From Nitrosopumilus oxyclinae (lineage in GTDB: Archaea; Thermoproteota; Nitrososphaeria; Nitrososphaerales; Nitrosopumilaceae), in assembly GCF_013407165.1 (NCBI RefSeq), contig NZ_CP026994.1, forward strand, positions 248,001-312,000: a stretch of DNA of 64,000 bases, written 5' to 3'. The number at the start of each line of letters is the position of its first letter. Position 1 is the stretch's first letter. The notes under the pieces were generated by a model that made no database searches, was not told the DNA's origin, and saw nothing but the letters and a program-made list of their open reading frames with translations. The position numbers and the translations under genes are program-made. Positions 18,238 to 26,122 of the stretch are shown here, one piece after another.

Positions 18238-19722
18238 ATGTTAGAAATTACTTCAACTCCATTGGTATTAATTGCAATTTTGGGAACTGTCGGAATTCTT
18301 TTGCCAATAATCAGCATTGCAAGAAAAGAACAAGGCTCAAATTCATTTTATGCAGTAATTGCATTTGCAGCATTAATTGTATCTATGGGATATGTTGGAT
18401 ACCAATTTTATGCCGAAAACATTGCATCATCTGCACTATTTTCTGAAGATGTAATTGTTGATGATGCATTTGGTGGATTCTTTGCAATTGCAATGCTTAT
18501 TGTTGCTATTTTCACAACTGTTGGTTCTTTCAATTATATGCGAAAGCATAACTCACCAGCAGTTTACTATTCACTAATTTTACTGGCAACAATTGGTATG
18601 GTTCTAGTTGCATATTCTACTGATTTGATAATGTTATTTGTTGCATGGGAGCTGATGAGTATTCCAACATACATCTTAGTTGGATATATGAAAAAGAATC
18701 CAAGTTCCAATGAAGCCGCTCTAAAATATTTCCTCTTTGGTGCACTGTCCTCTGCAATCATAGTTTACGGAATTTCAATTTCTTATGGATTAACTGGTTC
18801 TACAAATATTGGAGAAGTAATTCAAGGTTATTCTACACTTGATCCTTCCATGCTGCCACTTGCATTACTTTCAGTTGGAATGTTTATTGCAGGATTTGGA
18901 TTCAAAATGGGACTTGTACCTTTTCATCAATGGCTTCCAGATACCTATGAGGGTGCTCCACCAACTATTACTGCACTCTTAGCTGCTGCAACCAAAAAAG
19001 CGGGCTTTGCTGCAACGATTAGAATTGTTGTTCTTGGAATGGTTGTTTTGAATCTTGATTGGACTTTAGCTCTTGGAATTATTGCAGTGATGACAATGAC
19101 TATTGGAAATGTTGCTGCAATTATGCAAAAGAACATTTCAAGAATGTTGGCATATTCTAGTATTGCACATGCAGGATACATTTTGATAGGACTTGCTGTA
19201 GCACCTCATAGTTCACTTGGTTTACAAGGTTCTTTGTATCAAATTATGAATCATGCAGTAATGAAAGGTGCTGCATTTATTGCAGTTACAGGTATTATTA
19301 CAACACTTGCAGTCACACATATTGATAAATTGAAGGGACTTGGAAGACGAATGCCTATCACTGCACTAGGATTAGTTATTGCATTATTTGCTTTAGCAGG
19401 AATTCCTCCACTTTCAGGATTCTGGAGTAAATTGATGTTGTTTGGTAGTGCTTTAGATGCTAGTTCTGTAATATGGTGGGCACCATGGCTTGCAATTGCA
19501 GGTGTCCTTAACAGTGCATTATCACTTGCTTACTATGGTTGGATTACAAGAAAGATGTACTTTGAAGGAGAAACCGAAAAGAGAGTTGCAGAACCAAAAT
19601 CCATTATTGCTGTAATGATATTTTCAACAATCTTCTTGGTAGGATTTGGTGTATATCCAGAACCATTAATTAAATTTGTAGAGTTTGCAACTCCAGTAAT
19701 TAGTTTAGGTTTTATGCCTTAA
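18238..19722 (+). CDS. nuoN: Complex I subunit NuoN (antiporter-like)
   Basis: A 494-aa subunit and the last gene of the operon. Blocks: FVAWELMSIPTYILVGYMKKN, HQWLPDTYEGAPPTITALLAAATKKAGFA and ISRMLAYSSIAHAGYILIG. A GGAGA sequence 7-14 nt before the ATG could act as a ribosome site. Its last 11 nt overlap the convergent prenyl synthase gene. Confidence 0.95.
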   Translation: MLEITSTPLVLIAILGTVGILLPIISIARKEQGSNSFYAVIAFAALIVSMGYVGYQFYAENIASSALFSEDVIVDDAFGGFFAIAMLIVAIFTTVGSFNYMRKHNSPAVYYSLILLATIGMVLVAYSTDLIMLFVAWELMSIPTYILVGYMKKNPSSNEAALKYFLFGALSSAIIVYGISISYGLTGSTNIGEVIQGYSTLDPSMLPLALLSVGMFIAGFGFKMGLVPFHQWLPDTYEGAPPTITALLAAATKKAGFAATIRIVVLGMVVLNLDWTLALGIIAVMTMTIGNVAAIMQKNISRMLAYSSIAHAGYILIGLAVAPHSSLGLQGSLYQIMNHAVMKGAAFIAVTGIITTLAVTHIDKLKGLGRRMPITALGLVIALFALAGIPPLSGFWSKLMLFGSALDASSVIWWAPWLAIAGVLNSALSLAYYGWITRKMYFEGETEKRVAEPKSIIAVMIFSTIFLVGFGVYPEPLIKFVEFATPVISLGFMP

Positions 19723-20590
19723 ACGAAGTAAATTTAATTAAATTATCTAAATTAATTTTAGCATCGCTATCTGGAATTTTTCTTAATGCGGTTCTTGCTT
19801 TTTCTGAATACTCTTTTAACATTTCTTCCATTTTGTTAAAGACGTCTCTTGGATCAGAACTTTTTTTGATTAACAAATTGAATAACTTGTCCTCATTTTT
19901 CCAATCTAACAAATCATCTCTAATTTGATATGCAATTCCAAGATTTTTACCATATTCAGTTAATGCTTCAATTTGTTCTTCAGTTCCATTTGCAATAATT
20001 CCACCAATTCTTGCTGCAACTTGAAATGCAACTGCAGTTTTGTATTCAATTACTTTTAGATAATCATCAAATGTAACATCCTCACTAGTTTCTAATCTAC
20101 CTTCAATCATTTCTCCTTCACTCATTAGCATGGCAGTGGTAGCCAAATCTTTTGTAATTCTAGCATTGTCTAATCTAGATGATATTGCAAGAATTAATCC
20201 TAAAACAAAATCTCCAGTTAGTACGCTTGTGTTATACCCATATTTTATGTGGAATGGCTCTTTTTGCCTTCTCATTGTTTCATTATCGATAATATCATCA
20301 TGGATAATGGATTCCATATGAAGAAATTCAACAGCACATGATGCTGAAAGTACATTTTCATCAATTTTACCTACACTCTCTGCGGCTAAATTCAAAATTA
20401 TGGGCCTAATTCGTTTTCCTCCTTCTAGGGAATATTTTAGAGGCTCAATGAACTCTGATTCGGAATAGATTCCTAATTCATTTTCTAAAGCCTGATTAAT
20501 TCGCTGAATATACTTTCCATAAGTTTCAAGTAGAGGATTTATCTCGATATTTTTCCTGTCCAAGATGGCCTGATCAAAAAACTTTACCAT
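19712..20590 (-). CDS. Polyprenyl diphosphate synthase (first of two)
   Basis: A 292-aa trans-isoprenyl diphosphate synthase that joins isopentenyl units to an allylic diphosphate. The first Asp-rich motif is DDIID (in IIHDDIIDNETMRR) and the second is in YQIRDDLLDW. The GGKRIRP block is also present. A second paralogue sits in the isoprenoid cluster at 41194. This one probably makes a different chain length, such as the side chain of a quinone or another polyprenol, but chain length cannot be read from sequence by eye. Confidence 0.88.
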   Translation of the reverse strand: MVKFFDQAILDRKNIEINPLLETYGKYIQRINQALENELGIYSESEFIEPLKYSLEGGKRIRPIILNLAAESVGKIDENVLSASCAVEFLHMESIIHDDIIDNETMRRQKEPFHIKYGYNTSVLTGDFVLGLILAISSRLDNARITKDLATTAMLMSEGEMIEGRLETSEDVTFDDYLKVIEYKTAVAFQVAARIGGIIANGTEEQIEALTEYGKNLGIAYQIRDDLLDWKNEDKLFNLLIKKSSDPRDVFNKMEEMLKEYSEKARTALRKIPDSDAKINLDNLIKFTSFKA

Positions 20591-20604
20591 ACGTAAATAA
20601 ATCT

Positions 20605-20683
20605 TGGTGCTCCAGCCGGGATTTGAACCCGGGATCTTTGCCTTGAAAGGGCAAAATGCTTGACCGGTCTACACCACTGGAAC
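20605..20683 (-). tRNA. tRNA-Glu (TTC)
   Basis: A 76-nt cloverleaf plus encoded CCA on the minus strand. The acceptor pairs GTTCCAG with CTGGAGC (one G-T pair), the D arm has the archaeal tRNA-Glu pattern TGGTGTAGACCGGTCAAGC, the anticodon loop is CTTTCAA (anticodon TTC) on a TTGCC/GGCAA stem, and the T arm is CCGGG-TTCAAAT-CCCGG. The discriminator is A and CCA follows in the genome. No intron. Confidence 0.95.
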
Positions 20684-20705
20684 CCATGAAAATTATTTTT
20701 TATGA

Positions 20706-20742
20706 CCATAAAATCTTTTGTAAACAACAAAGATTTTTTTAT
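20706..20742. promoter_or_regulatory. Back-to-back promoters of tRNA-Glu and the CADD-like gene
   Basis: An inverted repeat pairs AAAATCTTT (20710-20718) with AAAGATTTT (20729-20737). Each arm read outwards is a BRE-plus-TATA element: AAAGATTTTATGG towards tRNA-Glu, about 27 nt from its 5' end, and AAAGATTTTTTTATTGG towards the 20764 ATG, about 26 nt from it. Confidence 0.45.
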
Positions 20743-20763
20743 TGGCTCTCGTGGAGATGTATC

Positions 20764-21396
20764 ATGAACATAATTAAGAAAATTGACGAAATGATTGAAG
20801 AAAGAAGTTTACTAAAACACCCATTTTACCAAATGTGGTCTGATGGAAAATTAACCCAGGAATCTTTGGCAGGTTATTCTAAAGAATATTTCCAACTTGT
20901 AAAAGCAGTCCCATCCTTTATGACTCCGATAATTGAAAAATCTTCTGAAGCAGTAGTTGGCGAATTAGTTGAAAACCAGCAAGAAGAATCTGATCATATT
21001 AAACCATGGATTGCCTTTGCTGGCGAACTAGGAATATCCAAAGATGAATTAATTTCATATTCTGGAACTGACAAAACACAAAAAGCTGTATCTGATTTGA
21101 ATCAACTTATGGATACTTTTGATGGAGGAGCATGTGCAATGTATGCCTTTGAAAAAGAAATCCCAAAAATCAGTCAGACAAAACTTGATGGATTGTCTGA
21201 ATTTTATGGGATGACTAGTAATGAAGCTACAGAATACTTCAAACTTCACACCGAAGCTGACGTTAGACATGCCGCATCTTGGAGAAATATTTTGGAGAGA
21301 TCCTCAATTGATTCTAGTGTTTTGATTGAAATTGCAGATAAATCAATTTCAGCACAAAACTTGTTGCTTGATAGCTGCTACGAAGAATACTGCTAA
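20764..21396 (+). CDS. CADD-like diiron oxygenase family protein, predicted pABA synthase
   Basis: A 210-aa heme-oxygenase-fold protein of the TenA/PqqC superfamily. It resembles Chlamydia CADD much more than TenA: HPFYQMW at 19-25 carries the Tyr equivalent to CADD Y27, E130 lies in YAFEKEIPKI, and the metal triad H162/D166/H169 lies in HTEADVRHA; H78 is another ligand candidate. The first Glu ligand cannot be placed safely (E70, E74 or E75). CADD makes p-aminobenzoate from its own tyrosine; assigning that role here is inference from these residues. The start at 20764 fits the TATA box; a longer frame from 20656 runs across tRNA-Glu. Confidence 0.8.
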   Translation: MNIIKKIDEMIEERSLLKHPFYQMWSDGKLTQESLAGYSKEYFQLVKAVPSFMTPIIEKSSEAVVGELVENQQEESDHIKPWIAFAGELGISKDELISYSGTDKTQKAVSDLNQLMDTFDGGACAMYAFEKEIPKISQTKLDGLSEFYGMTSNEATEYFKLHTEADVRHAASWRNILERSSIDSSVLIEIADKSISAQNLLLDSCYEEYC

Positions 21397-21405
21397 TCTC
21401 ATAAC

Positions 21406-21414
21406 ATTTTAAAC
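21406..21414 (+). promoter_or_regulatory. TATA box of the CAT tRNA
   Basis: ATTTTAAAC centred near 21410, 26-28 nt before the first tRNA base. Confidence 0.45.
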
Positions 21415-21437
21415 CTGAGAAAAAATTCCTTTGCTTA

Positions 21438-21511
21438 GGGCCCGTAACTCAGCTTGGTAGAGTAACCGGCTCATAACCGGTGAGCCAAGGGATCGAAGCC
21501 CTTCGGGCCCA
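21438..21511 (+). tRNA. tRNA with CAT anticodon (elongator Met or Ile2)
   Basis: A 74-nt cloverleaf. The acceptor GGGCCCG pairs perfectly with CGGGCCC, the D stem is ACTC/GAGT, and the anticodon stem ACCGG/CCGGT holds the loop CTCATAA. The first pair is G-C and the anticodon stem lacks three G-C pairs of the GGG/CCC type, so it is not an archaeal initiator. Elongator Met and agmatidine-modified Ile2 tRNAs share this anticodon and cannot be told apart here. The T loop reads ATCGAAG, with A rather than T at position 54. CCA is not encoded. Confidence 0.92.
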
Positions 21512-21523
21512 TTATTTCCATTA

Positions 21524-21533
21524 GTTTTAAAAT
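21524..21533 (+). promoter_or_regulatory. Predicted TATA box for the C/D guide RNA candidate
   Basis: GTTTTAAAAT centred near 21528 predicts transcription from about 21554, exactly where the short inverted ends of the RNA candidate begin. Confidence 0.4.
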
Positions 21534-21553
21534 GAGCGAATTAAAAATTATCT

Positions 21554-21617
21554 GGCCGCAATGAAGAATCAGAGTTATATCTGAATTGATGATTGGAAGG
21601 CATTTGACTGAGCAGCC
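21554..21617 (+). ncRNA. Candidate C/D box guide sRNA
   Basis: In order: terminal TGGC/GCCA-type flank, C box ATGAAGA (21561-21567, one mismatch to RTGATGA), a 13-nt spacer, D' box CTGA (21581-21584), C' box TTGATGA (21586-21592), a 15-nt spacer and D box CTGA (21608-21611), then the 3' flank. This layout is that of archaeal dual-guide sRNAs, which direct 2'-O-methylation of rRNA or tRNA through L7Ae, Nop5 and fibrillarin. A TATA box sits 26 nt upstream of the predicted 5' end, and no reading frame covers the stretch. Targets were not searched. Confidence 0.5.
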
Positions 21618-21622
21618 AAAAC

Positions 21623-22228
21623 TCATTTGTTGATTTGTTTTTTTACCTTTTCTAAGATGTTTGCATCAATTAGATTTTGATCAAACAAAGCCTCTGTAAT
21701 TTGTAAAATATTTAGAATTGAGTGTATTTTAACTCCTAATTCTAACAATGCTTCATCAGCCCCCTCCATCCGATTTACAATCACATATGCATCTTTTACT
21801 GTGATGTTTACTTCTTTCAAAGACTTGATGGCATTAACTACTGAACCCCCCGTGGTTGCAACATCATCGATCATTACAACTTTCATGTTATCGTGAATTT
21901 TCCCTTCGACTGATTTTGATGTTCCATAATCTTTTGGCTTGCTTCTTACATAGATTAACGGTTTTACGGTTTCAATTGCCAATGCTGATGCAATTACTAG
22001 ACCTCCTGTAGGTACTGACACAATTGAATCAAAATTATCTAATCCAATATCTTGCCCAATCTCATTTTCAAGATATTTCACCATTTTTCTAAATTCAATA
22101 GGATAACTTGGGACTAATCTCAAATCTACATAATACGAACTCTTTTTTCCACTGGCTAATGTAAAGTCACCAAATTTTATGATGCCATTTTGATGCAAAA
22201 AGGTTGCAAACTCTTTTACAAATTCCAT
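21623..22228 (-). CDS. pyrE: Orotate phosphoribosyltransferase
   Basis: A 201-aa type I phosphoribosyltransferase that joins orotate to PRPP in pyrimidine synthesis. The PRPP-binding motif VVMIDDVATTGGSVVNAI is intact at about 117-134, and the YVDLRLVPSYP block and FGDFTLASGKKSSYYVD opening fit PyrE. It is divergent from the gene at 22279, with about 50 bp between them. Confidence 0.92.
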   Translation of the reverse strand: MEFVKEFATFLHQNGIIKFGDFTLASGKKSSYYVDLRLVPSYPIEFRKMVKYLENEIGQDIGLDNFDSIVSVPTGGLVIASALAIETVKPLIYVRSKPKDYGTSKSVEGKIHDNMKVVMIDDVATTGGSVVNAIKSLKEVNITVKDAYVIVNRMEGADEALLELGVKIHSILNILQITEALFDQNLIDANILEKVKKQINK

Positions 22229-22278
22229 ACAAAAGTTAACTACACTTGATTTATTTTGTTTTGTATTTAGAGATAATT

Positions 22279-23361
22279 ATGCCTGAAATTTGGTTAAATT
22301 ATGGAATTACTGATGTTGTTTTAGATATAAAGGCAGAAAATCTGGAGCAAAAAATTGATTCTGAGGGGAAAATTTTAGATGATTCGGTGATCAATGAAAA
22401 ATTAAACACTCTTGATTTGTCAAAACCAATGGAACTTGTCGTACTGCATAATTCTAAATCTATTCTAAAATTAATCTCTGCGTTGTTTACATTATGCGAG
22501 CAAAAATCTAAACCGTTTCCAAAAATACTAACTGATAAAAAAATTCTAAATTTAGTAAAATCTGGATTGCCTGAAGGAAGTTCAATTAATGAATTTGATG
22601 ATCTGGGCATTTCAAATTCAAATCTAGTATTCATGGGTGAGATGGAATTCAATGGATTATTTGGATATGAGACTATTTCCACACGTCTTATCAAAAAGTT
22701 TGGTCAAGAATCGATGCTTTCTGCATATGCCAAAAGACAAGGCAATCTTCCTACACCTGGACAATATCCTGAAAGTTTAACTGAAGCCAAAAAATTTGCA
22801 GACAATTTTGAAATTCAAGGAATAGAGATAGTTGCAAATTCTGAAGGGATTGTTGATTTCTCAATAGGACATCCTTCAGAAACTATTGCGTCAACAAAAA
22901 TTTTGGAATCAAATTCTATCAAAGATGTGGGTCAACATAAAACAATGGTGATCAGCACTGGAAAAGATGCAAGTAATGATAATCTTGGAAATTCATTTTC
23001 TTCACTTTGGAATTGCTCTAACGCAATTAAAAAAGATGGTCTTGCTATTTTAGTTGCTGAATGTAAAGGTGGTTTAGGTAATGATGCCCTTCAGCAATAC
23101 ATTGAAGATAGATTGACTATAGAGCAGCTTCGAAATCCTACAAAATACATTGATGGAATGGAAAATTTATTGTTTCTTTCAGAAATACAAAAGAATTTTC
23201 AAATTGGATTGGTTTCAATTTTACCTGAATTTTATGCCAAGAAATTAAATTTGATTTCTATGCAGGGAATAAAATATTCTATGGATTATATTTTGAAAAC
23301 TCAAGGACCTCGTCAAAAAGTTGCAGTAGTTACTGACGGTGCAAGATTGTTGTTAAGGTAG
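22279..23361 (+). CDS. LarA-like (DUF2088) protein, function unclear
   Basis: A 360-aa protein. The opening IWLNYGITDVVLDIKAENL and the late block AIKKDGLAILVAECKGGLGN resemble the N-terminal strand and the C-terminal domain of LarA nickel-pincer racemases. The central LarA motif with SDxTRPTP and the catalytic His pair were not found, so a true lactate racemase is unlikely. ATG 22279 (MPEIW) is preferred over a TTG at 22246. Its last 9 nt overlap the convergent protease gene. Confidence 0.5.
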   Translation: MPEIWLNYGITDVVLDIKAENLEQKIDSEGKILDDSVINEKLNTLDLSKPMELVVLHNSKSILKLISALFTLCEQKSKPFPKILTDKKILNLVKSGLPEGSSINEFDDLGISNSNLVFMGEMEFNGLFGYETISTRLIKKFGQESMLSAYAKRQGNLPTPGQYPESLTEAKKFADNFEIQGIEIVANSEGIVDFSIGHPSETIASTKILESNSIKDVGQHKTMVISTGKDASNDNLGNSFSSLWNCSNAIKKDGLAILVAECKGGLGNDALQQYIEDRLTIEQLRNPTKYIDGMENLLFLSEIQKNFQIGLVSILPEFYAKKLNLISMQGIKYSMDYILKTQGPRQKVAVVTDGARLLLR

Positions 23362-24462
23362 CAAACCTGACAAAAATTCTGTTGGAAGAGGTGCGCATAA
23401 AACTGCTAATACGATAATTCCTAGATATGCAAGTTTTCTATTTCTTGATAAAGGTGAGACATCATCTAACGGGGATGCGCTAGGATTCCTTGAACTCATG
23501 AACAAAATTAAAAGTGCCATTAACCAATAATTTAACAAAACAAGAATTGCCATACTTCCATATGTTGCATATTTGTGAAGTTTAACTCCAAGTAATGTTC
23601 TTGCCATATGCCCTCCGTCTAATTGCCATGCTGGTAATAAATTCAAAAATGTAATTAAGAAACCAATCCATGCTGCAAACATTACTGGTGTCATGATTAC
23701 TTCATGTCCTGATCCTCCCTTACCAAATAATGCTAAACTAGCAGTCATCAATAATGGCTCTCCTTGATTCCATTCAATCAATCTAGATTCTTCAAATAAG
23801 CCTGCAGCAATTTCAGGATCTAAAACTGGAGCAGTATATGCACCATAAATTGAAACTATTATGGCAATAACCAATCCTGCAATTGGGCCTGCAATAGCAA
23901 CATCGAATAAAATTTCTCGATTAATTGTTAATCCTTTTGACTGAATAAATGCCCCAAAAGTTGGAATTCCAATAATTGGGAGTCCTGGAATGAAATACGG
24001 CCAGGTTGTTTTTAGACCGTGTGCTTTTGCAGCAATAATATGACCAAGCTCATGAATTCCTAAAATCCCTAGCAATGACAATGTATACACTGCTGCCATT
24101 TCTAATGGATCTCCAATTTCTATTATAGAATTTGTACCTGATGTCCTATAGTATCCATCTACCATTACAAATGAAATAACAATCACAAACAATATTCTTG
24201 GAGTCCATGATGTACTCATCCATCTTCTCTGTTTCTTTGGGGGGAATTTTTGAATGATAACATATAGTCCTCCCTCTTCCATTTTTTCTAATTTGCATAC
24301 GTATCTCATATCTTCTAATTTCCTTGCTAATCCTTCAAATTTTGACTTGAAATTCATATCTTCAATTTTAAATTCTAATGAAAATTCAGTTTTAGTGAAA
24401 TCACTGACCTGAAATATGGAGTTAACTAATGAAATAATATCTTCTTGTGAAGGATCCTCCAT
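23353..24462 (-). CDS. Site-2 protease family (M50) membrane metalloprotease
   Basis: A 369-aa integral membrane zinc protease. The zinc motif HELGH is at 137-141, and the third-ligand motif LLPAWQLDGGH is near 274-284. About 80 soluble residues precede the first membrane helix, and six or more helices follow. Such enzymes cut substrates within the membrane, often anti-sigma-like or envelope-stress regulators; the archaeal substrate is unknown. Confidence 0.88.
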   Translation of the reverse strand: MEDPSQEDIISLVNSIFQVSDFTKTEFSLEFKIEDMNFKSKFEGLARKLEDMRYVCKLEKMEEGGLYVIIQKFPPKKQRRWMSTSWTPRILFVIVISFVMVDGYYRTSGTNSIIEIGDPLEMAAVYTLSLLGILGIHELGHIIAAKAHGLKTTWPYFIPGLPIIGIPTFGAFIQSKGLTINREILFDVAIAGPIAGLVIAIIVSIYGAYTAPVLDPEIAAGLFEESRLIEWNQGEPLLMTASLALFGKGGSGHEVIMTPVMFAAWIGFLITFLNLLPAWQLDGGHMARTLLGVKLHKYATYGSMAILVLLNYWLMALLILFMSSRNPSASPLDDVSPLSRNRKLAYLGIIVLAVLCAPLPTEFLSGLLP

Positions 24463-24535
24463 CTAATTAACATGAATTTTTCCATTAAATGGTCTTTTGG
24501 TTTAAAATTAAATATTGATAAAACTATACCCCATC

Positions 24536-25045
24536 ATGCAAGTAATCCTAAGACAGTTAGGGGATTGTAATATTAGGAGAGCTGGACCAAGCGATCTAAT
24601 TTCTGTTATGGAAATTAATCTAAAAACTCTACCTGAACATTATTCAGATTATTTCTATGAAAGTTTACTTGCTGAGTTACCTGAGGCTTTCATTATTGCT
24701 GAAATCGGTGGAAAACATGTTGGATACATAATGTGTAAAACAGAATTTGGTTTTTCAAATTTTAAGAAATTAGGTTTTGTTAAAAAAGGGCATGTTGTAT
24801 CTATTGCAGTAGTTGAAGAACATCGAAGAAAAGGAATAGGAAAAGCACTAGTCGAAGAATCTGTCAATGGTGTAAAGTTAAGAAAATGTGATGAATTCTA
24901 TTTAGAAGTAAGATGTAGTAATACTGATGCTGTCAGGTTATATGAAAAAATGGGATTTGCAATTAGACAACAATTAAACGCCTATTATCGAGATGGCGAG
25001 GATGCGTACCTTATGGCAATTGAATTAGTTCAAACCAATAAATAA
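24536..25045 (+). CDS. N-terminal protein acetyltransferase, RimI/Ard1-like GNAT
   Basis: A 169-aa GNAT acetyltransferase. The acetyl-CoA loop is HRRKGIGKAL at about 103-112 after VVSIAVVEE, and LEVRCSNTDAVRLYEKMGF is the usual C-terminal block. LKTLPEHYSDYFYESLL resembles archaeal Ard1, which acetylates protein N-termini. ATG 24536 is preferred over a TTG at 24515 because it gives the usual short lead before the NIRRAGPSDL strand. Confidence 0.82.
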   Translation: MQVILRQLGDCNIRRAGPSDLISVMEINLKTLPEHYSDYFYESLLAELPEAFIIAEIGGKHVGYIMCKTEFGFSNFKKLGFVKKGHVVSIAVVEEHRRKGIGKALVEESVNGVKLRKCDEFYLEVRCSNTDAVRLYEKMGFAIRQQLNAYYRDGEDAYLMAIELVQTNK

Positions 25046-25065
25046 CTCACAAAAAATTCTTCGCC

Positions 25066-25284
25066 ATGGACAAACGAAAAGGAATGGGTGTTACAATTTT
25101 TGTTTTATGTATTGGTAGTTTTTTCCTTTATGCATATTTGTTAATGCTCTCTGAATGGAGTCCTATTGTACTACAACTATCTGTTTTAATGATTGCAGGT
25201 GGAATTTTAGGAGTAATTGCTTGGATTGGATATGTGATGGCGACAACTAAACCTTCACCTGCTTCTATTACTTCTGAAGATTAA
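25066..25284 (+). CDS. Small two-helix membrane protein
   Basis: A 72-aa protein with two hydrophobic segments at about residues 8-28 and 35-58, a Lys/Arg-rich N-terminus (MDKRKG) and a polar Ser/Thr-rich tail. It starts 20 nt after the acetyltransferase and ends 1 nt before the convergent methyltransferase. Function unknown. Confidence 0.6.
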   Translation: MDKRKGMGVTIFVLCIGSFFLYAYLLMLSEWSPIVLQLSVLMIAGGILGVIAWIGYVMATTKPSPASITSED

Positions 25285-25285
25285 G

Positions 25286-26122
25286 TTATTTAGAAATTTT
25301 AACATCCACAACTGTTTGATAATATCTTGGACCAACAGCTCTGACAATTTTTGAATGTAGTATTTCAGATTTTACTGGAGTGACTTGGAGATAATGTTCT
25401 TCTGAAAGTTTTCCTGCATCTGTTTTTTTATCTGCATGAATATGTGAATAATAATGAATGATGCCTCCATCTTTGGTTGTATCAATTGCTGATTGTAAAA
25501 ATTCATCTGATCTTTCAGGTAACAACATCAATGTTCTATCTGATTTATCTATCGATTGCTCTTTGATGATTTCTGATGCATCACCATTAATTGAAATTAC
25601 ATTTCCTAAAAGCTTGTTTAACTCAATATTTGTCTCACATAATTTTGAAGCAATTGGGTTGATATCGAGACTATACACTGTGCACTTTTTCTTCTTTGCA
25701 GCCATTATTGAAAACATCCCAATCCCTGCAAACATGTTAGTCACCACCTCCCCATTTTGAATCAAATTAGCAATTCTCTCCCTTTCTGTAGACAATCTGG
25801 GAGAAAAAAATGCCTTTTCAACATCTACTGTGAATCTACATCCAAACTCCTTGTATTCTGTTTCTGTATTGTCTTCTCCTGCAAGAATTTCTAAATCTCT
25901 TGTTCGAAAATCTCCACTCACAGCAGAAGATTGATAGAATACACTTCTTACAATTTTTACATCATCTAACAATGCCTTTCCAATGATCTTCTTTTTTGAG
26001 AGGAGTGAATCTGGAATTCTAACAATAATTATTTCACCTATCTGATCAAAAGCAGAAATTAATTCATCACTTTCTTTTTCTGTAAGCACATTTTCTAATG
26101 CTTTTTTTAACATTCGAGTCAA
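25286..26122 (-). CDS. trm5: tRNA (guanine37-N1)-methyltransferase, Trm5 family
   Basis: A 278-aa class I SAM-dependent methyltransferase. The block VEKAFFSPRLSTERERIA and the SAM loop NMFAGIGMFSIMAAKK with YSLDINPIA are characteristic of Trm5/Taw2. The later LLPERSDEFL corresponds to the family's L-P-x-S/R-x-x-FL catalytic region. Trm5 methylates G37 next to the anticodon; in archaea Taw2 is a near paralogue, so the exact activity is not certain. It overlaps the start-side neighbour ABCE1 by 4 nt and is probably co-transcribed with it. Confidence 0.82.
   Translation of the reverse strand: MTRMLKKALENVLTEKESDELISAFDQIGEIIIVRIPDSLLSKKKIIGKALLDDVKIVRSVFYQSSAVSGDFRTRDLEILAGEDNTETEYKEFGCRFTVDVEKAFFSPRLSTERERIANLIQNGEVVTNMFAGIGMFSIMAAKKKKCTVYSLDINPIASKLCETNIELNKLLGNVISINGDASEIIKEQSIDKSDRTLMLLPERSDEFLQSAIDTTKDGGIIHYYSHIHADKKTDAGKLSEEHYLQVTPVKSEILHSKIVRAVGPRYYQTVVDVKISK

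Noticed and set aside
20710-20737. Inverted repeat as a repressor operator
   Set aside because: Each arm is explained better as the BRE/TATA of one of two divergent promoters at the correct spacing.
20656-20763. N-terminal extension of the CADD-like protein
   Set aside because: The extension covers tRNA-Glu and the promoter region; the family begins near ATG 20764.
21438-21511. Initiator tRNA-Met
   Set aside because: First pair is G-C and the anticodon stem lacks three consecutive G-C pairs of initiator type.
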